Shown: positions 7,949-17,365, counted from the first letter of the stretch. The stretch: 41,562 nt of DNA from Bacteroidales bacterium (GCA_016933335.1 JAFGBD010000069.1:1-41562); one strand, 5' to 3'. The notes: a model not told the origin generated them from the sequence alone. Program-made: numbers and translations.

Positions 7949-9385
7949 TCACACATGGCTTATTTTCATCATATTGGTTTTTCCCTTATTTTTCATCGGG
8001 ATACTGCCAACATGTATGACCACATCATCAGTCCTGATGAATTTACGTGTCTTCAAAAATCCAATGGTATGATCGATGGCCTGGTTGATATAATCTTCAT
8101 GGGGCAGATAGAAGGCATGTATACCCCATACGATCGATAATTTTCGGATCAGTGTCTCATTGGAAGTAAAAACAAAGATATGTGACCTGGGCCGGTAGCT
8201 GGATATTCTGAACGCAGTTGCTCCGCTGTATGTAAAGGTGATGATGGCTTTTGCATCAGCCAGGTCAGCCATTTTGCAGGCATTGTAACAAACAGAATCA
8301 GGCAGGAACGAAGGAACCTGATCATCAGGTATGTATTCATGTTTTAACACAAATTCCCTGTCTTCGGCATAGTCAATTACTTTCTGCATGGCTTTGATGG
8401 CTTCAAGCGGATACCTGCCTACCGATGTTTCGCCGCTGAGCATCAATGTATCGGCACCGTCAAATACTGCATTTGCAACATCGCTGGCTTCAGCCCTGGT
8501 TGGCCTGAAGTTCGATATCATGCTTTCGAGCATCTGGGTGGCGACAATAACCGGTTTAGACTGCTGAATGCACTTGTTGATGATTTGCTTTTGTATCAGG
8601 GGCACTTTCCCGAATGACAGTTCGACACCGAGATCGCCACGGGCAATCATGACGGCGTCCGAAACATCAATGATGTTATCTATTTGCTGCAATGCTTCAG
8701 GTTTCTCAATCTTTGCAATAACCTTCACATTCTTTTTTTTCTTTTTGATGATCTCTTTCAATTCAAGGATATCTGTTGCAGATCTGACAAACGACAAAGC
8801 AATCCAATCCACTTCATGGTCAAGGATAAAATCCACATCTTCAATATCTTTTTTTGTCAGACTTGGTAAAGAGATTCTTGTATCCGGAAGATTGACTCCT
8901 TTCCTGGACGAAAGTTTACCTCCGTGAATTATTTTTAATCTGACACTATTCTTTTTATTTGTTTCAATGACGCATAACTGGATTTTTCCGTCATCAACCA
9001 GAACAGATTCCCCCGGTACTGCATCACCGGCAAATCCTTTGTAGCTCAGGAACACCCGTTCGGGATTGCCTGTGCACTCCTCTGAAACAAAAAATATTTC
9101 CTTTCCTTCGACCAATTCTATCTCATTGTTTTCAACATCACCTATTCTTAACTTTGGCCCCTGCAGATCAGTGAGTATGGCAACTTTAGCATCTGAGTAC
9201 CTGTTCAGTTCATGAATACAATTGATGATTTTTAAATGATCGCTGTGAGTGCCATGAGAAAAATTCAATCTGCAGGCATCAATCCCTGCTTTAAATAATT
9301 TGTCTAAAATCTCTTTTGAAGAACTAGCTGGACCTATGGTTGCTATGATCTTTGTTTTAGAGCCGTTGTATTTTGCGGTTTTCAT
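7949..9385 (-). CDS. pyk: Pyruvate kinase
   Basis: The 478-residue protein converts phosphoenolpyruvate and ADP to pyruvate and ATP, the last step of glycolysis. Visible family motifs are TKIIATIGPAS near the N-terminus, LNFSHG (40-45), the active-site block VIAKIEKPEAL, MIARGDLGVE, VATQMLESM and MLSGETSVGRYP, followed by the C-terminal regulatory domain. Length is typical of a bacterial type I enzyme. The gene is first in a two-gene minus-strand unit with the HD-domain phosphohydrolase. The 295-bp gap upstream, shared with the divergent MATE gene, should hold its promoter, though I found no clear -7 element there on this strand. Confidence 0.96.
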   Translation of the reverse strand: MKTAKYNGSKTKIIATIGPASSSKEILDKLFKAGIDACRLNFSHGTHSDHLKIINCIHELNRYSDAKVAILTDLQGPKLRIGDVENNEIELVEGKEIFFVSEECTGNPERVFLSYKGFAGDAVPGESVLVDDGKIQLCVIETNKKNSVRLKIIHGGKLSSRKGVNLPDTRISLPSLTKKDIEDVDFILDHEVDWIALSFVRSATDILELKEIIKKKKKNVKVIAKIEKPEALQQIDNIIDVSDAVMIARGDLGVELSFGKVPLIQKQIINKCIQQSKPVIVATQMLESMISNFRPTRAEASDVANAVFDGADTLMLSGETSVGRYPLEAIKAMQKVIDYAEDREFVLKHEYIPDDQVPSFLPDSVCYNACKMADLADAKAIITFTYSGATAFRISSYRPRSHIFVFTSNETLIRKLSIVWGIHAFYLPHEDYINQAIDHTIGFLKTRKFIRTDDVVIHVGSIPMKNKGKTNMMKISHV

Positions 9386-9680
9386 ACAAGCTTAAAAGTT
9401 TATTTCAAAAACAGTTCTGCCGGATTTCCTGTAAATCCCTGAACTGATCAACCTGTTCGACAGGTATTCATTCTGATTTGGTTAACAGGATATAAACATA
9501 TATAGCATTGTCATCGCTTGAAGAGTAAGTATAATAAGGTTAAATATACAAGAAAAAATGTGAGTGGTAAATAATTATCTCCTCATAAATTGAACAATTG
9601 TAAAGATTCTGGTTATGCAATTACTTTGAAAGTATAAATAATTTAAAGACCTTTGCGTTTCTTCGCTAAACATGCTGTAA
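9386..9680. other. Divergent intergenic region between pyk and the MATE gene
   Basis: This 295-bp AT-rich stretch separates two divergent genes. A partial match to the Bacteroidota -7 element (GACCTTTG, about 9647-9654, preceded by TTTG near 9626) lies upstream of the MATE gene. No open frame of note, tRNA or riboswitch was recognised. Confidence 0.4.
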
Positions 9681-11030
9681 ATGAAGGATCTGACCAGTGG
9701 TAATGAAACAAGACTGATACTTAGGTTTGCCACCCCGATGTTGCTGGGGAATCTTTTTCAACAGCTTTACAATATAGTTGACAGCGTAATTGTGGGAAAA
9801 TTTATAGGGACTGAAGCACTTGCTGCTGTTGGTTCTTCTTTCCCGATTGTCTTTTCGCTTGTTTCCCTGATAATTGGGGTGGCATCAGGCGGGACAATCA
9901 CCATTGCCCAGTATTTCGGGGCGCGTGATTTTAACCGGGTTAAAGCTTCCATTGGGACTTTATATATTTTCCTTTTCTGGGCATCTGTTTCGGTTACGGT
10001 TATCGGCATTATTTTTAGCGGATCGATATTCAGACTGATACAATTGCCGGAAGAAATAATTCCGCAGGCAAGAACATATCTCAATATTTATTTTCTCGGG
10101 ATGATAGGCTTTTTTGGTTTCAATGCAACAAGTGCCATACTTCGCGGACTTGGTGATTCAAAAACGCCCCTGTATTTTCTGATCCTTTCAACTGCATTCA
10201 ACATCATTTTTGATTTGTTGTTTGTAATTGTATTTAAATGGGGGATTGCAGGAGCAGCAGTCGCAACAGTCATTTCACAGGGAGGGGCCTTTGTCACGGC
10301 CGTGTTTTATCTGAACCGGACACATGAGGTCATAAAAATATCCTGGCGGTCGTTTGAATTTGATAAAGATATCTTCAGGAAAATCCTGAAAATAGGACTT
10401 CCTACCGGGCTTCAGCATACTTTTGTGTCATTGGGGATGGCTGTTGTTCAGGTCATTGTGAACCGTTTTGGTACCAATGTGATTGCAGCCTATGCCGCGG
10501 CAAGCAGGCTGGATTCACTGGCAATTTTACCTGCCATGAATTTTGGCATGGCACTTTCGACTTTTGTAGGACAAAATATCGGTGCAGGTAAAACAGAAAG
10601 GATAAAAAACGGTCTGAAGTCTACACTTGTCATGTCTTCTGTGGTTTCTCTGGCAGGAACACTGATCATGATATTCTTTGGCAGATACCTGATTCAATTA
10701 TTTGTAAGGTCTACCGAAACAGAAGTTATCCGGGTTGGAAGTGAGTACCTTGTTATTGTAGGTTCTTTTTTCATTGTGTTTTCTGCCATGTTCTCCATAA
10801 ACGGGGTAATGAGGGGAGCCGGTGATACGCTTGTGCCCATGTTTATTACCTTTTTTTCACTGTGGATGGTTCGCATTCCTGTGGCCTATTTTCTTTCGCT
10901 CAGGATCGGGGAAAGCGGAATATGGTGGGCAATACCAATCGCATGGTTTACAGGCACTGTATTGGCATATTTATATTACAGGACAGGCAGGTGGAAGGCA
11001 AAAGCTGTGATAAAGCATGCCTTTGATTGA
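9681..11030 (+). CDS. MATE family multidrug/metabolite exporter
   Basis: The 449-residue membrane protein has about twelve hydrophobic segments arranged as two similar halves. It opens with PMLLGNLFQQLYNIVDSVIVG, the characteristic first helix of MATE transporters. The second half repeats the pattern (GLPTGLQHTFVSLGMAVVQV). MATE proteins use Na+ or H+ gradients to export drugs or metabolites. Sequence style fits the DinF/NorM branch, but substrate and ion cannot be assigned. It stands as a single gene, divergent from pyk, and yicC starts 75 bp downstream with its own likely promoter. Confidence 0.93.
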   Translation: MKDLTSGNETRLILRFATPMLLGNLFQQLYNIVDSVIVGKFIGTEALAAVGSSFPIVFSLVSLIIGVASGGTITIAQYFGARDFNRVKASIGTLYIFLFWASVSVTVIGIIFSGSIFRLIQLPEEIIPQARTYLNIYFLGMIGFFGFNATSAILRGLGDSKTPLYFLILSTAFNIIFDLLFVIVFKWGIAGAAVATVISQGGAFVTAVFYLNRTHEVIKISWRSFEFDKDIFRKILKIGLPTGLQHTFVSLGMAVVQVIVNRFGTNVIAAYAAASRLDSLAILPAMNFGMALSTFVGQNIGAGKTERIKNGLKSTLVMSSVVSLAGTLIMIFFGRYLIQLFVRSTETEVIRVGSEYLVIVGSFFIVFSAMFSINGVMRGAGDTLVPMFITFFSLWMVRIPVAYFLSLRIGESGIWWAIPIAWFTGTVLAYLYYRTGRWKAKAVIKHAFD

Positions 11031-11062
11031 AAATCATGAACGCTTAATTTCAAATTAATCTT

Positions 11063-11070
11063 TATTTTTG
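11063..11070 (+). promoter_or_regulatory. -7 promoter element upstream of the yicC-gmk-nadD cluster
   Basis: TATTTTTG at 11063-11070 matches the Bacteroidota -7 consensus TAnnTTTG. It lies 36 bp before the yicC start codon. No clear -33 TTG is at the usual spacing. Confidence 0.45.
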
Positions 11071-11105
11071 CAGTTGAGAATTCTTTAAACCTAACATGAC
11101 ATGAG

Positions 11106-11981
11106 ATGATAAAATCGATGACCGGTTATGGTAAAGCTGTGTGTGAACTTTCAGATAAAACCATCACGGTAGAATTAAAATCGCTCAATGGTAAACAGAC
11201 TGATGTATATTTGAGACTGCCAAATATATACCGTGAAAAGGAATCAGAGATCAGGAATATGATCATTAATTCATTAAAAAGAGGGAAAATTGAATGCGTC
11301 ATCACGATAGAAGGTCTGGACGGAGAACAGATGGCTGTCCTCAATAAAGAAGCAATCAAGCGTTATTACAAACAATTGCTTGAAATAAGGGATGAACTGG
11401 GAATAGAAAATAACGAACCATTGGTTCAGGCCATACTCAGATTACCGGAATCATTAAAGACTGAAAAAGAGGAGCCTGATGAAGAAGAATGGGAGCAGCT
11501 CAGGTCAGCATTGCATGATTCAATTAAGCGCCTTGAAGATTTTCGTCAGCAGGAAGGTATTATCCTGGAAAAGGATGTCATTGAAAGGATTGGGAATATT
11601 GAAAACCTGCTGGCACAGGCAGACCGGTTTGAAAATATGAGAATTGAAAGAATACGGGAACGGCTGAAGAACAATCTGTATGAATTTTTTGATAAAAACG
11701 CGGTTGATAAGAACCGGTTTGAGCAGGAGCTGATTTATTACATTGAAAAACTGGACATCACTGAAGAAAAGGTCAGGCTGAAAAACCACTGCAGTTATTT
11801 CATGCAGGTTACAAAAGAGAATAATATTGTTGGTAAAAAGCTGGGATTCATTTGCCAGGAGATAGGCCGTGAAATAAATACAATTGGTTCAAAAGCCAAC
11901 GACTTTGAAATACAAAAAATAGTGGTCCTGATGAAGGATGAACTTGAAAAAATCAAAGAACAGTTAATGAACATTATATGA
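11106..11981 (+). CDS. yicC: YicC-family endoribonuclease
   Basis: The 291-residue protein has the YicC N-terminal signature [11 protein letters not shown] and the C-terminal DUF1732 signature [19 protein letters not shown]. The middle is charged and helical. YicC/YloC proteins have been reported as metal-dependent endoribonucleases that act on RNA, including small RNAs. The gene's last four bases overlap the start of guanylate kinase (ATGA), a translational coupling also common elsewhere for the yicC-gmk pair. Length is normal. The preceding -7 element suggests this is the first gene of a three-gene operon. Confidence 0.93.
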   Translation: MIKSMTGYGKAVCELSDKTITVELKSLNGKQTDVYLRLPNIYREKESEIRNMIINSLKRGKIECVITIEGLDGEQMAVLNKEAIKRYYKQLLEIRDELGIENNEPLVQAILRLPESLKTEKEEPDEEEWEQLRSALHDSIKRLEDFRQQEGIILEKDVIERIGNIENLLAQADRFENMRIERIRERLKNNLYEFFDKNAVDKNRFEQELIYYIEKLDITEEKVRLKNHCSYFMQVTKENNIVGKKLGFICQEIGREINTIGSKANDFEIQKIVVLMKDELEKIKEQLMNII

Positions 11982-12562
11982 GCATGGATACAAATTCCGG
12001 TAAACTTATTGTTTTTTCTGCGCCATCAGGTTCAGGCAAGTCAACAATAGTGCACCATCTGGTTAAAACTGACGACCTGAACCTGGAATTCTCGATTTCA
12101 GCATGTACCAGAAAAATAAGAGAAGGTGAGATTGATGGAAAGCATTATTACTTTCTTTCAGTGGATCATTTCAGGATGAAAATTGATGAAAATGAGTTTG
12201 TTGAGTGGGAAGAGGTTTATAAAAACCATTATTACGGAACATTAAAGAGTGAAATAAGAAGAATATTCGATAAGGGAAAAAATATCATCTTCGATGTGGA
12301 TGTGATAGGTGGCATAAACCTGAAAAAACAATTTGGAGAAAAGGCCCTTTCCGTTTTTGTCATGCCTCCTTCTGTCGAAGAATTGCAAAAAAGACTCGAA
12401 AAAAGACATACTGACACCCCGGATAAGATCAAAGGCAGGCTTGCCAAGGCCAGGTTTGAAATGAAATATGCCGGTAAGTTTGATAAGATCCTTGTTAATG
12501 ATAAACTTGAAGATGCTCTCAAAGAAGCAGAAAAGCTTGTAAGAACCTTTCTTTTTGGATAA
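11978..12562 (+). CDS. gmk: Guanylate kinase
   Basis: The 194-residue enzyme phosphorylates GMP to GDP in the cytoplasm. It has the P-loop APSGSGKST, the GMP-binding region [19 protein letters not shown], and the downstream block [13 protein letters not shown], in the order expected for the family. Length is normal (about 190-210 residues). Its start codon overlaps the yicC stop (ATGA), and nadD begins two bases after its stop, so expression is tightly coupled across the three genes. Met3 is an alternative start. Confidence 0.96.
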   Translation: MSMDTNSGKLIVFSAPSGSGKSTIVHHLVKTDDLNLEFSISACTRKIREGEIDGKHYYFLSVDHFRMKIDENEFVEWEEVYKNHYYGTLKSEIRRIFDKGKNIIFDVDVIGGINLKKQFGEKALSVFVMPPSVEELQKRLEKRHTDTPDKIKGRLAKARFEMKYAGKFDKILVNDKLEDALKEAEKLVRTFLFG

Positions 12563-12563
12563 T

Positions 12564-13139
12564 ATGAATATAGGCCTTTACTTCGGTTCATTCAACCCTG
12601 TGCACCTAGGCCACCTGGCCATTGCGAATTTTATGGTTGAATTTACCGATATAGACCAGCTATGGTTCATCATAAGTCCGCATAACCCGCTAAAAAAAAA
12701 GGAGACCCTGCTGAATGATTTTGAAAGATATGATATGGTGGAGATGGCAATAGGCAAGGATGATCGCTTCAGGGTATCGGATATTGAGTTCAGACAGCCA
12801 AAACCATCATATACCATAGATACACTGACTTATCTGCAGGAACAGTTTCCAAGGCATGTATTTTCGCTCATTATCGGATCAGATAATCTGCCGACTTTTG
12901 ACCAGTGGAAGAATTATGATTTAATTGAAAAGAACTATAAACGCTATGTTTATCCGCGCAGGGGCTTTGAGAATATTGATCCACACCGGTATGTCAATGC
13001 CGAGATGGTCAAAGCCCCTGTTATCGAAATATCATCCAGTTTTATCAGAAAAGCCATTCGCGAGGGTAAAGATATCCGGCATTTTTTACCTGAAAAGGTC
13101 TATGAGTATATTTTAAAGATGAATTTTTACAGGCAATAA
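12564..13139 (+). CDS. nadD: Nicotinate-nucleotide adenylyltransferase
   Basis: The 191-residue enzyme adenylates nicotinate mononucleotide in NAD synthesis. It shows the nucleotidyltransferase motif GSFNPVHLGHL near the N-terminus and the second signature SSSFIRKAI near the C-terminus. IIGSDNLPTFDQWKNY in between is typical of NadD. I choose ATG at 12564 rather than the in-frame TTG at 12555, because the GSFNPVH motif then sits at the usual distance from the start. The ATG also lies just after the gmk stop. The likely terminator at 13244-13261 is about 100 bp downstream. Confidence 0.94.
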   Translation: MNIGLYFGSFNPVHLGHLAIANFMVEFTDIDQLWFIISPHNPLKKKETLLNDFERYDMVEMAIGKDDRFRVSDIEFRQPKPSYTIDTLTYLQEQFPRHVFSLIIGSDNLPTFDQWKNYDLIEKNYKRYVYPRRGFENIDPHRYVNAEMVKAPVIEISSSFIRKAIREGKDIRHFLPEKVYEYILKMNFYRQ

Positions 13140-13485
13140 ACCATCCTGTCTGTCCCAGGTCGTTTTTCTTTTCACCGGATGTTCCTTAAATGTTATAGAT
13201 ACGATATTTTTATCTATTTTTGTCCCCTTGTTTTTTATCTGAGAAAAAGCCCGGGCTTTTTCAGGGACTTACAGTTAGCGTACCGATCCAAAGGAAGGAG
13301 TCTGATGGAAAAGAGAAGACGAAAGTACCACTGACGAAACAGGAGCTCTATCGGGACAGCCGGGAAAAATAAAGGGCACAGGGGTGCGAGCTGTCGTTAC
13401 TAAAGACTGAATTATTCTTCCTTACGGAAATAACTGGTTTTATAACAGATACTTTCAAAATATTCAGCATAAAAATTGGAGTCGC
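13140..13485 (+). other. Gene-free stretch upstream of hydG with RNA-like structure
   Basis: No convincing gene lies in these 346 bp. A 57-codon plus-strand open stretch (13199-13372) has no ATG. The middle (about 13240-13400) looks richer in G+C than other gaps here and can fold. GACAGC at 13355-13360 pairs with GCTGTC at 13390-13395. Inside that, GCAC at 13376-13379 pairs with GTGC at 13384-13387 around an AGGG loop. I could not match it to a known riboswitch or RNA family. It may be the leader of hydG, a small RNA, or a decayed element. Confidence 0.35.
13244..13261. terminator. Possible intrinsic terminator after nadD
   Basis: AAAAAGCCCGGGCTTTTT is a perfect 18-nt palindrome with a GC core and flanking A and T runs. 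It lies about 105 bp after nadD. The lack of a natural loop makes the hairpin tighter than usual (only 7 bp if a four-base loop is left), so this is moderate evidence. Confidence 0.5.
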
Positions 13486-14913
13486 ATGATTTTTAATCCG
13501 GAAAAATATAACATTGCGGATGAACCGGAAAGACCATTTATCGATCCGCAGGAAATCATCCGGATTCTTGACCGGACCCGGAGTGATAAGGTAAGGATCA
13601 GGGAAATCATTGCCAAATCACTCGCAAAGAACAGGCTTAGTCTTTTTGAAACCGCGGCTTTACTAAATGCTTCTGATCCTCAATCAATAGAAGAAATAAA
13701 AGATGGCGCCAGAAGGCTGAAGGAAGAAATATACGGGAATCGCATAGTCCTCTTTGCCCCACTGTATGTGGGGAATAAATGTTCAAACAACTGTCAGTAT
13801 TGTGGCTTCAGGATATCCAATAAATCGGTTCAGCGCTCAACCCTGACCCGCGAACAGCTGGAAAACGAAGTAAAAGCACTGGAAAAAGACGGGCAGAAGA
13901 GACTGATACTGGTTTTTGGTGAACATCCTGAGTATGATCCTGGGTTTATTGCAGAGACAGTCAGAACAGTTTATCGTATTAAAACAGGTAAAGGTGAGAT
14001 CAGAAGGGTAAATATCAATGCTGCCCCGCTGGACATTAAAGGATTCAGAAAGGTGAAGGAAGCAGGTATCGGAACTTACCAGATATTCCAGGAGACATAT
14101 CATCCTGATGCTTACCGCATATATCATCCGTCGGGCAAAAAAAGGAATTATGATTACCGTATAACGGCACTTGACCGGGCACAAAAAGCCGGTTTGGATG
14201 ACGTGGGAATTGGTGCCCTGTTCGGATTATATAACTGGAAATTTGAGGTCATGGCACTGGTAAGGCATACCAATCACCTGGAGGCCTGTTTCAATGTCGG
14301 GCCTCATACCATCTCTTTTCCGCGCCTGAAGGAGGCATCATCGGTACTTGCCGACAAAAGGTACGGTGTTGGTGACCAGGATTTTGCCAGGTTGGTTGCC
14401 ATTCTTCGTCTGGCAGTGCCCTATACAGGATTGATACTTACAGCACGGGAAACTGCCGGAATCAGATCGGAAGTCATGAAATACGGTGTATCTCAGATAG
14501 ATGGCGGGACGAAAATAGAGCTTGGAGCGTACTCAGGAGTCCCGAAAAAATTACAGGACCTTGATAAAGAACAGTTCAGGATTCATGACGAACGGAGTCT
14601 CAATGAAATTATCGAGGAGCTGTTAAGCCAGGATTACCTGCCGTCGTTTTGTACGGCTTGTTACAGGCTTAAGCGGACAGGAGAACATTTTATGGAATTT
14701 TCTGTTCCCGGATTTATCAAAAGATACTGTACTCCCAATGCCATGCTGACACTGGCCGAATACCTGGAAGATTATGCCCCGGCTGCAACAGCTCTGAAAG
14801 GCTGGCAGATAATTGAATGCAACATGGAAAGGCTGAATGGAGAAAGAAATGTGAACGAATTAAGAAAAAGGCTTGACAGAATCAAAAAGGGCGAAAGGGA
14901 TATCTATTACTGA
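13486..14913 (+). CDS. hydG: [FeFe]-hydrogenase maturase HydG (radical SAM tyrosine lyase)
   Basis: The 475-residue enzyme cleaves tyrosine with a radical SAM mechanism to supply CO and cyanide ligands for the hydrogenase H-cluster. The radical SAM cluster motif CSNNCQYC has Cys99, Cys103 and Cys106. A second motif near the C-terminus, Cys389, Cys392 and Cys415, has the exact CX2CX22C spacing of HydG, which distinguishes it from the related thiamine enzyme ThiH. Length matches the family. A GGAG ribosome-binding site lies upstream of the start. It converges on hydE with only 18 bp between stops. The hydrogenase itself is not in the window. Confidence 0.95.
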   Translation: MIFNPEKYNIADEPERPFIDPQEIIRILDRTRSDKVRIREIIAKSLAKNRLSLFETAALLNASDPQSIEEIKDGARRLKEEIYGNRIVLFAPLYVGNKCSNNCQYCGFRISNKSVQRSTLTREQLENEVKALEKDGQKRLILVFGEHPEYDPGFIAETVRTVYRIKTGKGEIRRVNINAAPLDIKGFRKVKEAGIGTYQIFQETYHPDAYRIYHPSGKKRNYDYRITALDRAQKAGLDDVGIGALFGLYNWKFEVMALVRHTNHLEACFNVGPHTISFPRLKEASSVLADKRYGVGDQDFARLVAILRLAVPYTGLILTARETAGIRSEVMKYGVSQIDGGTKIELGAYSGVPKKLQDLDKEQFRIHDERSLNEIIEELLSQDYLPSFCTACYRLKRTGEHFMEFSVPGFIKRYCTPNAMLTLAEYLEDYAPAATALKGWQIIECNMERLNGERNVNELRKRLDRIKKGERDIYY

Positions 14914-14931
14914 TCAGGAACAGAGGTAAAT

Positions 14932-16029
14932 TTATTCACGAAAAAAGGCCTGTTTCCGCTTGATAAAATGCTTTGAATCTCCCCTGTCGTTATATGCAAT
15001 TGTATTACCTGTAAGGGCGATCCTGGCTTCCAGGCTGCCAGTATAATCTTCGGCAATGTCATTGGTGCATGGTTTGTCTTCGTAAAGGAGATAGTCATCG
15101 CGATAGTGTCCGGGGGTAATATTGGGCATGATAACATTGGCACCTGCTTCAAGGGCTTTTTCTCTTCCGTTGGTATCGATAGCCTGTAGAGCCGTTGTAG
15201 ATGCGATATTGATTTCTTTCATCATAATCCTCAGTATGGCTGTCATTTTTAAAGTCAGCTGAAAACGTTCTTCCCTGCCTGATACAAGATGACGGTATTC
15301 ATATAATGGTGTGTTCATATGTTCGATGTATGGCCCCATACCAACCATGTCGATGTTAAAATCCTTCATGAAGATCAGGTCTCCGGCCAGATCATCCGTT
15401 GTCTGGAAAGGCAGGCCGATCATAACACCTGTACCGGTCTGATAACCTGTTTCTTTAAGGTCGTTAAGCGCTTCCATTCTTTTTTCAAACCGGTGGTTCT
15501 CATCAGGCGGATGTAGTTTTTTATATAACTCAGGATTCGACGATTCAATTCGCAGCAGGTATCTGTGCGCCCCGCTTTCAAGCCAGCGTCTGTATGTTTG
15601 CCGGGTCTGTTCTCCCAGCGACAGGGTGATCCGGAGGTTTCCGCCTGAGAGTTTCTGCAGCTTTTTCAGCAACAGATCAATACGGTTGACAAACCCAGTA
15701 CTGTTATTTTCACCCGACTGAAGGACAATTGAGCCGAAACGATTCTCAAAGGCAAATCCCGCGGCAGCAATGATTTCTTTGTCACTCAGGTTGTATCGGT
15801 TTACCAGAGGATTATCGTGTCGTATACCGCAATAATAACAGTTTTTTGTGCAAATATTGGAAAACTCAATCAGACCGCGCAGAAAGACCTTATTTCCAAC
15901 ATATTTATGCCTGATGGCATTAGCTTTGCTGAAGAGAGCGGTTTTTTCCTCATTTTCAGCTTTCAGCAAACGGACAATATCTTGCCGGCTGAATGCCGGT
16001 TTTGCAAGTATTTTATCAAATGAAGTCAT
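14932..16029 (-). CDS. hydE: [FeFe]-hydrogenase maturase HydE (radical SAM)
   Basis: The 365-residue radical SAM protein helps build the dithiolate bridge of the hydrogenase H-cluster. The motif CTKNCYYCG (Cys60, Cys64, Cys67) is present, followed by blocks typical of HydE/BioB-like barrels such as VLQSGENN, RYLLRIESSNPELY and MIGLPFQT. The second, accessory cluster known in some HydE proteins is not seen. Only one cysteine remains in that region (in KPCTND). Identification rests on motifs plus the neighbours hydG and hydF. A -7 promoter element lies about 25 bp before the start. Confidence 0.93.
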   Translation of the reverse strand: MTSFDKILAKPAFSRQDIVRLLKAENEEKTALFSKANAIRHKYVGNKVFLRGLIEFSNICTKNCYYCGIRHDNPLVNRYNLSDKEIIAAAGFAFENRFGSIVLQSGENNSTGFVNRIDLLLKKLQKLSGGNLRITLSLGEQTRQTYRRWLESGAHRYLLRIESSNPELYKKLHPPDENHRFEKRMEALNDLKETGYQTGTGVMIGLPFQTTDDLAGDLIFMKDFNIDMVGMGPYIEHMNTPLYEYRHLVSGREERFQLTLKMTAILRIMMKEINIASTTALQAIDTNGREKALEAGANVIMPNITPGHYRDDYLLYEDKPCTNDIAEDYTGSLEARIALTGNTIAYNDRGDSKHFIKRKQAFFRE

Positions 16030-16051
16030 TCCCGGTGGCGGTTAAGACCGG

Positions 16052-16059
16052 CAAATTTA
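16052..16059 (-). promoter_or_regulatory. -7 promoter element of hydE
   Basis: On the minus strand this reads TAAATTTG, a perfect match to TAnnTTTG, about 22 bp before the hydE start codon. The plus-strand context GGCAAATTTA is the same as at hydF (17379-17388). Confidence 0.5.
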
Positions 16060-16150
16060 CTGAATGATTCGCAATCAGAATATCCTGTCTGCCTGCAATT
16101 TTTGTTTTTAATCCCGGATTGTTTATTCTATTGCGCAACTGATTTGAATT

Positions 16151-17365
16151 CTACTTATCCTGTTGCTGTTTTACAAAAGGAGCAATGGCTCTTTCGTATA
16201 TGCCCTGTACATAGGCAATGGCCATTCCGTAATTTGTAACAGGTACTCCTGCCTCAATTGCCGGCCTTAAACGGTTAACCAGCTGTTTTCTGGTAATCAT
16301 GCATCCCCCGCATTGGATAACCAGCGCATATCTGGTTATGGGTTTGCTGATTTTATTCAGGCCGGCCACCACATCAAAATCAAGCTTCTTACCTGTAAAG
16401 TTGCTAATCCACCGGGGGATCTTAATCCTGCCAATATCTTCGCATGATACCTGGTGGGTGCATGATTCCAGAATCAATATACTGTCTCCGTTTTGCAGTT
16501 CGGTGATTCTGGGTGTACCCTCAAGATATTTCTGAAACTCACCTTTATGTTTTGCCAGCAGGATACTGAATCCTGTCAGAGGGATGTCTCCTGGTATTGA
16601 ATCATCGACTTTCTGAAAAACAGAACTGTCTGTTATAACAAGTTTTGGTCTGATCCCTGAATTCTTCAAAAATTCAGCTGCCTCGTTTTCTTTAAGGATG
16701 ATGGCTATGCAATTGTTATCAAGTATATCTCTGATCACCTGCACCTGTGGCAGTATCATTCTCCCTTCAGGTGCCTCGATATCTATGGGTGTAATAAGAA
16801 GCACAATATCGCCGGAGGAGATAAGGTCCCCGAGCAGTGAGGTTTGTCTGTAAGCTGTTTCAGGAATGGAAATCCGGATAACTTCAATCAGCTCTTCCAG
16901 ATTTGAAGGCTGTAAAGCATTGAAATCAATGATTCTTGAATTATATCTGATTTCAATCTCTTCTTTCAGATCATCACTCATGGATTCAAGATCTGATTTA
17001 TTGTGAACAAAAACCACTGGCACACCCTTTTCATAAAATTCCATTAAAAGCTCTGATTCATAAATGCCAAATCTGTTTTCTGTCAGTATAAGGATTGCCA
17101 GATCAATGATGCCAATGATCTGCCTGGTTTTTTTTGTTCTCAGCTCACCCAGTTCTCCGAAGTCATCAATACCTGCAGTATCAATCAGTACAACAGGTCC
17201 AATACCAGCGATTTCCATGGACTTTTTTACAGGATCGGTTGTGGTGCCGGGTGAATCAGACACAATGGCTATATCCTGATTTGTTAATGCATTAATCAGT
17301 GAGCTTTTGCCGTAGTTCCTTCTTCCGAAGATTCCGATATGCGGTTTGTTTTCCCTGCCCTTCAT
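16151..17365 (-). CDS. hydF: [FeFe]-hydrogenase maturase HydF (GTPase scaffold)
   Basis: The 404-residue protein is the GTP-binding scaffold that carries the H-cluster precursor to the hydrogenase. The N-terminal GTPase domain has the P-loop GRRNYGKSS (14-22), the switch region with DTAG, and HNKSD. The middle is the dimerisation domain. The C-terminal cluster-binding domain keeps Cys302 (in SCTHQ), Cys352 and Cys355 (in QCGGC), the three cysteines expected for HydF. Length matches the family. It lies upstream of hydE on the same strand, but a separate -7 element precedes each gene, so they may be separate transcripts. Confidence 0.94.
   Translation of the reverse strand: MKGRENKPHIGIFGRRNYGKSSLINALTNQDIAIVSDSPGTTTDPVKKSMEIAGIGPVVLIDTAGIDDFGELGELRTKKTRQIIGIIDLAILILTENRFGIYESELLMEFYEKGVPVVFVHNKSDLESMSDDLKEEIEIRYNSRIIDFNALQPSNLEELIEVIRISIPETAYRQTSLLGDLISSGDIVLLITPIDIEAPEGRMILPQVQVIRDILDNNCIAIILKENEAAEFLKNSGIRPKLVITDSSVFQKVDDSIPGDIPLTGFSILLAKHKGEFQKYLEGTPRITELQNGDSILILESCTHQVSCEDIGRIKIPRWISNFTGKKLDFDVVAGLNKISKPITRYALVIQCGGCMITRKQLVNRLRPAIEAGVPVTNYGMAIAYVQGIYERAIAPFVKQQQDK

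Noticed and set aside
13305-13340. CTGATGG followed by CGAAA, resembling a hammerhead ribozyme core
   Set aside because: The conserved A after the G is a G here, and no stem joins the two halves, so the match is too weak.
13199-13372. 57-codon plus-strand open stretch upstream of hydG, ending with a protein-like phrase
   Set aside because: It has no ATG and is interrupted by a palindrome that looks like a terminator; its length is consistent with chance.
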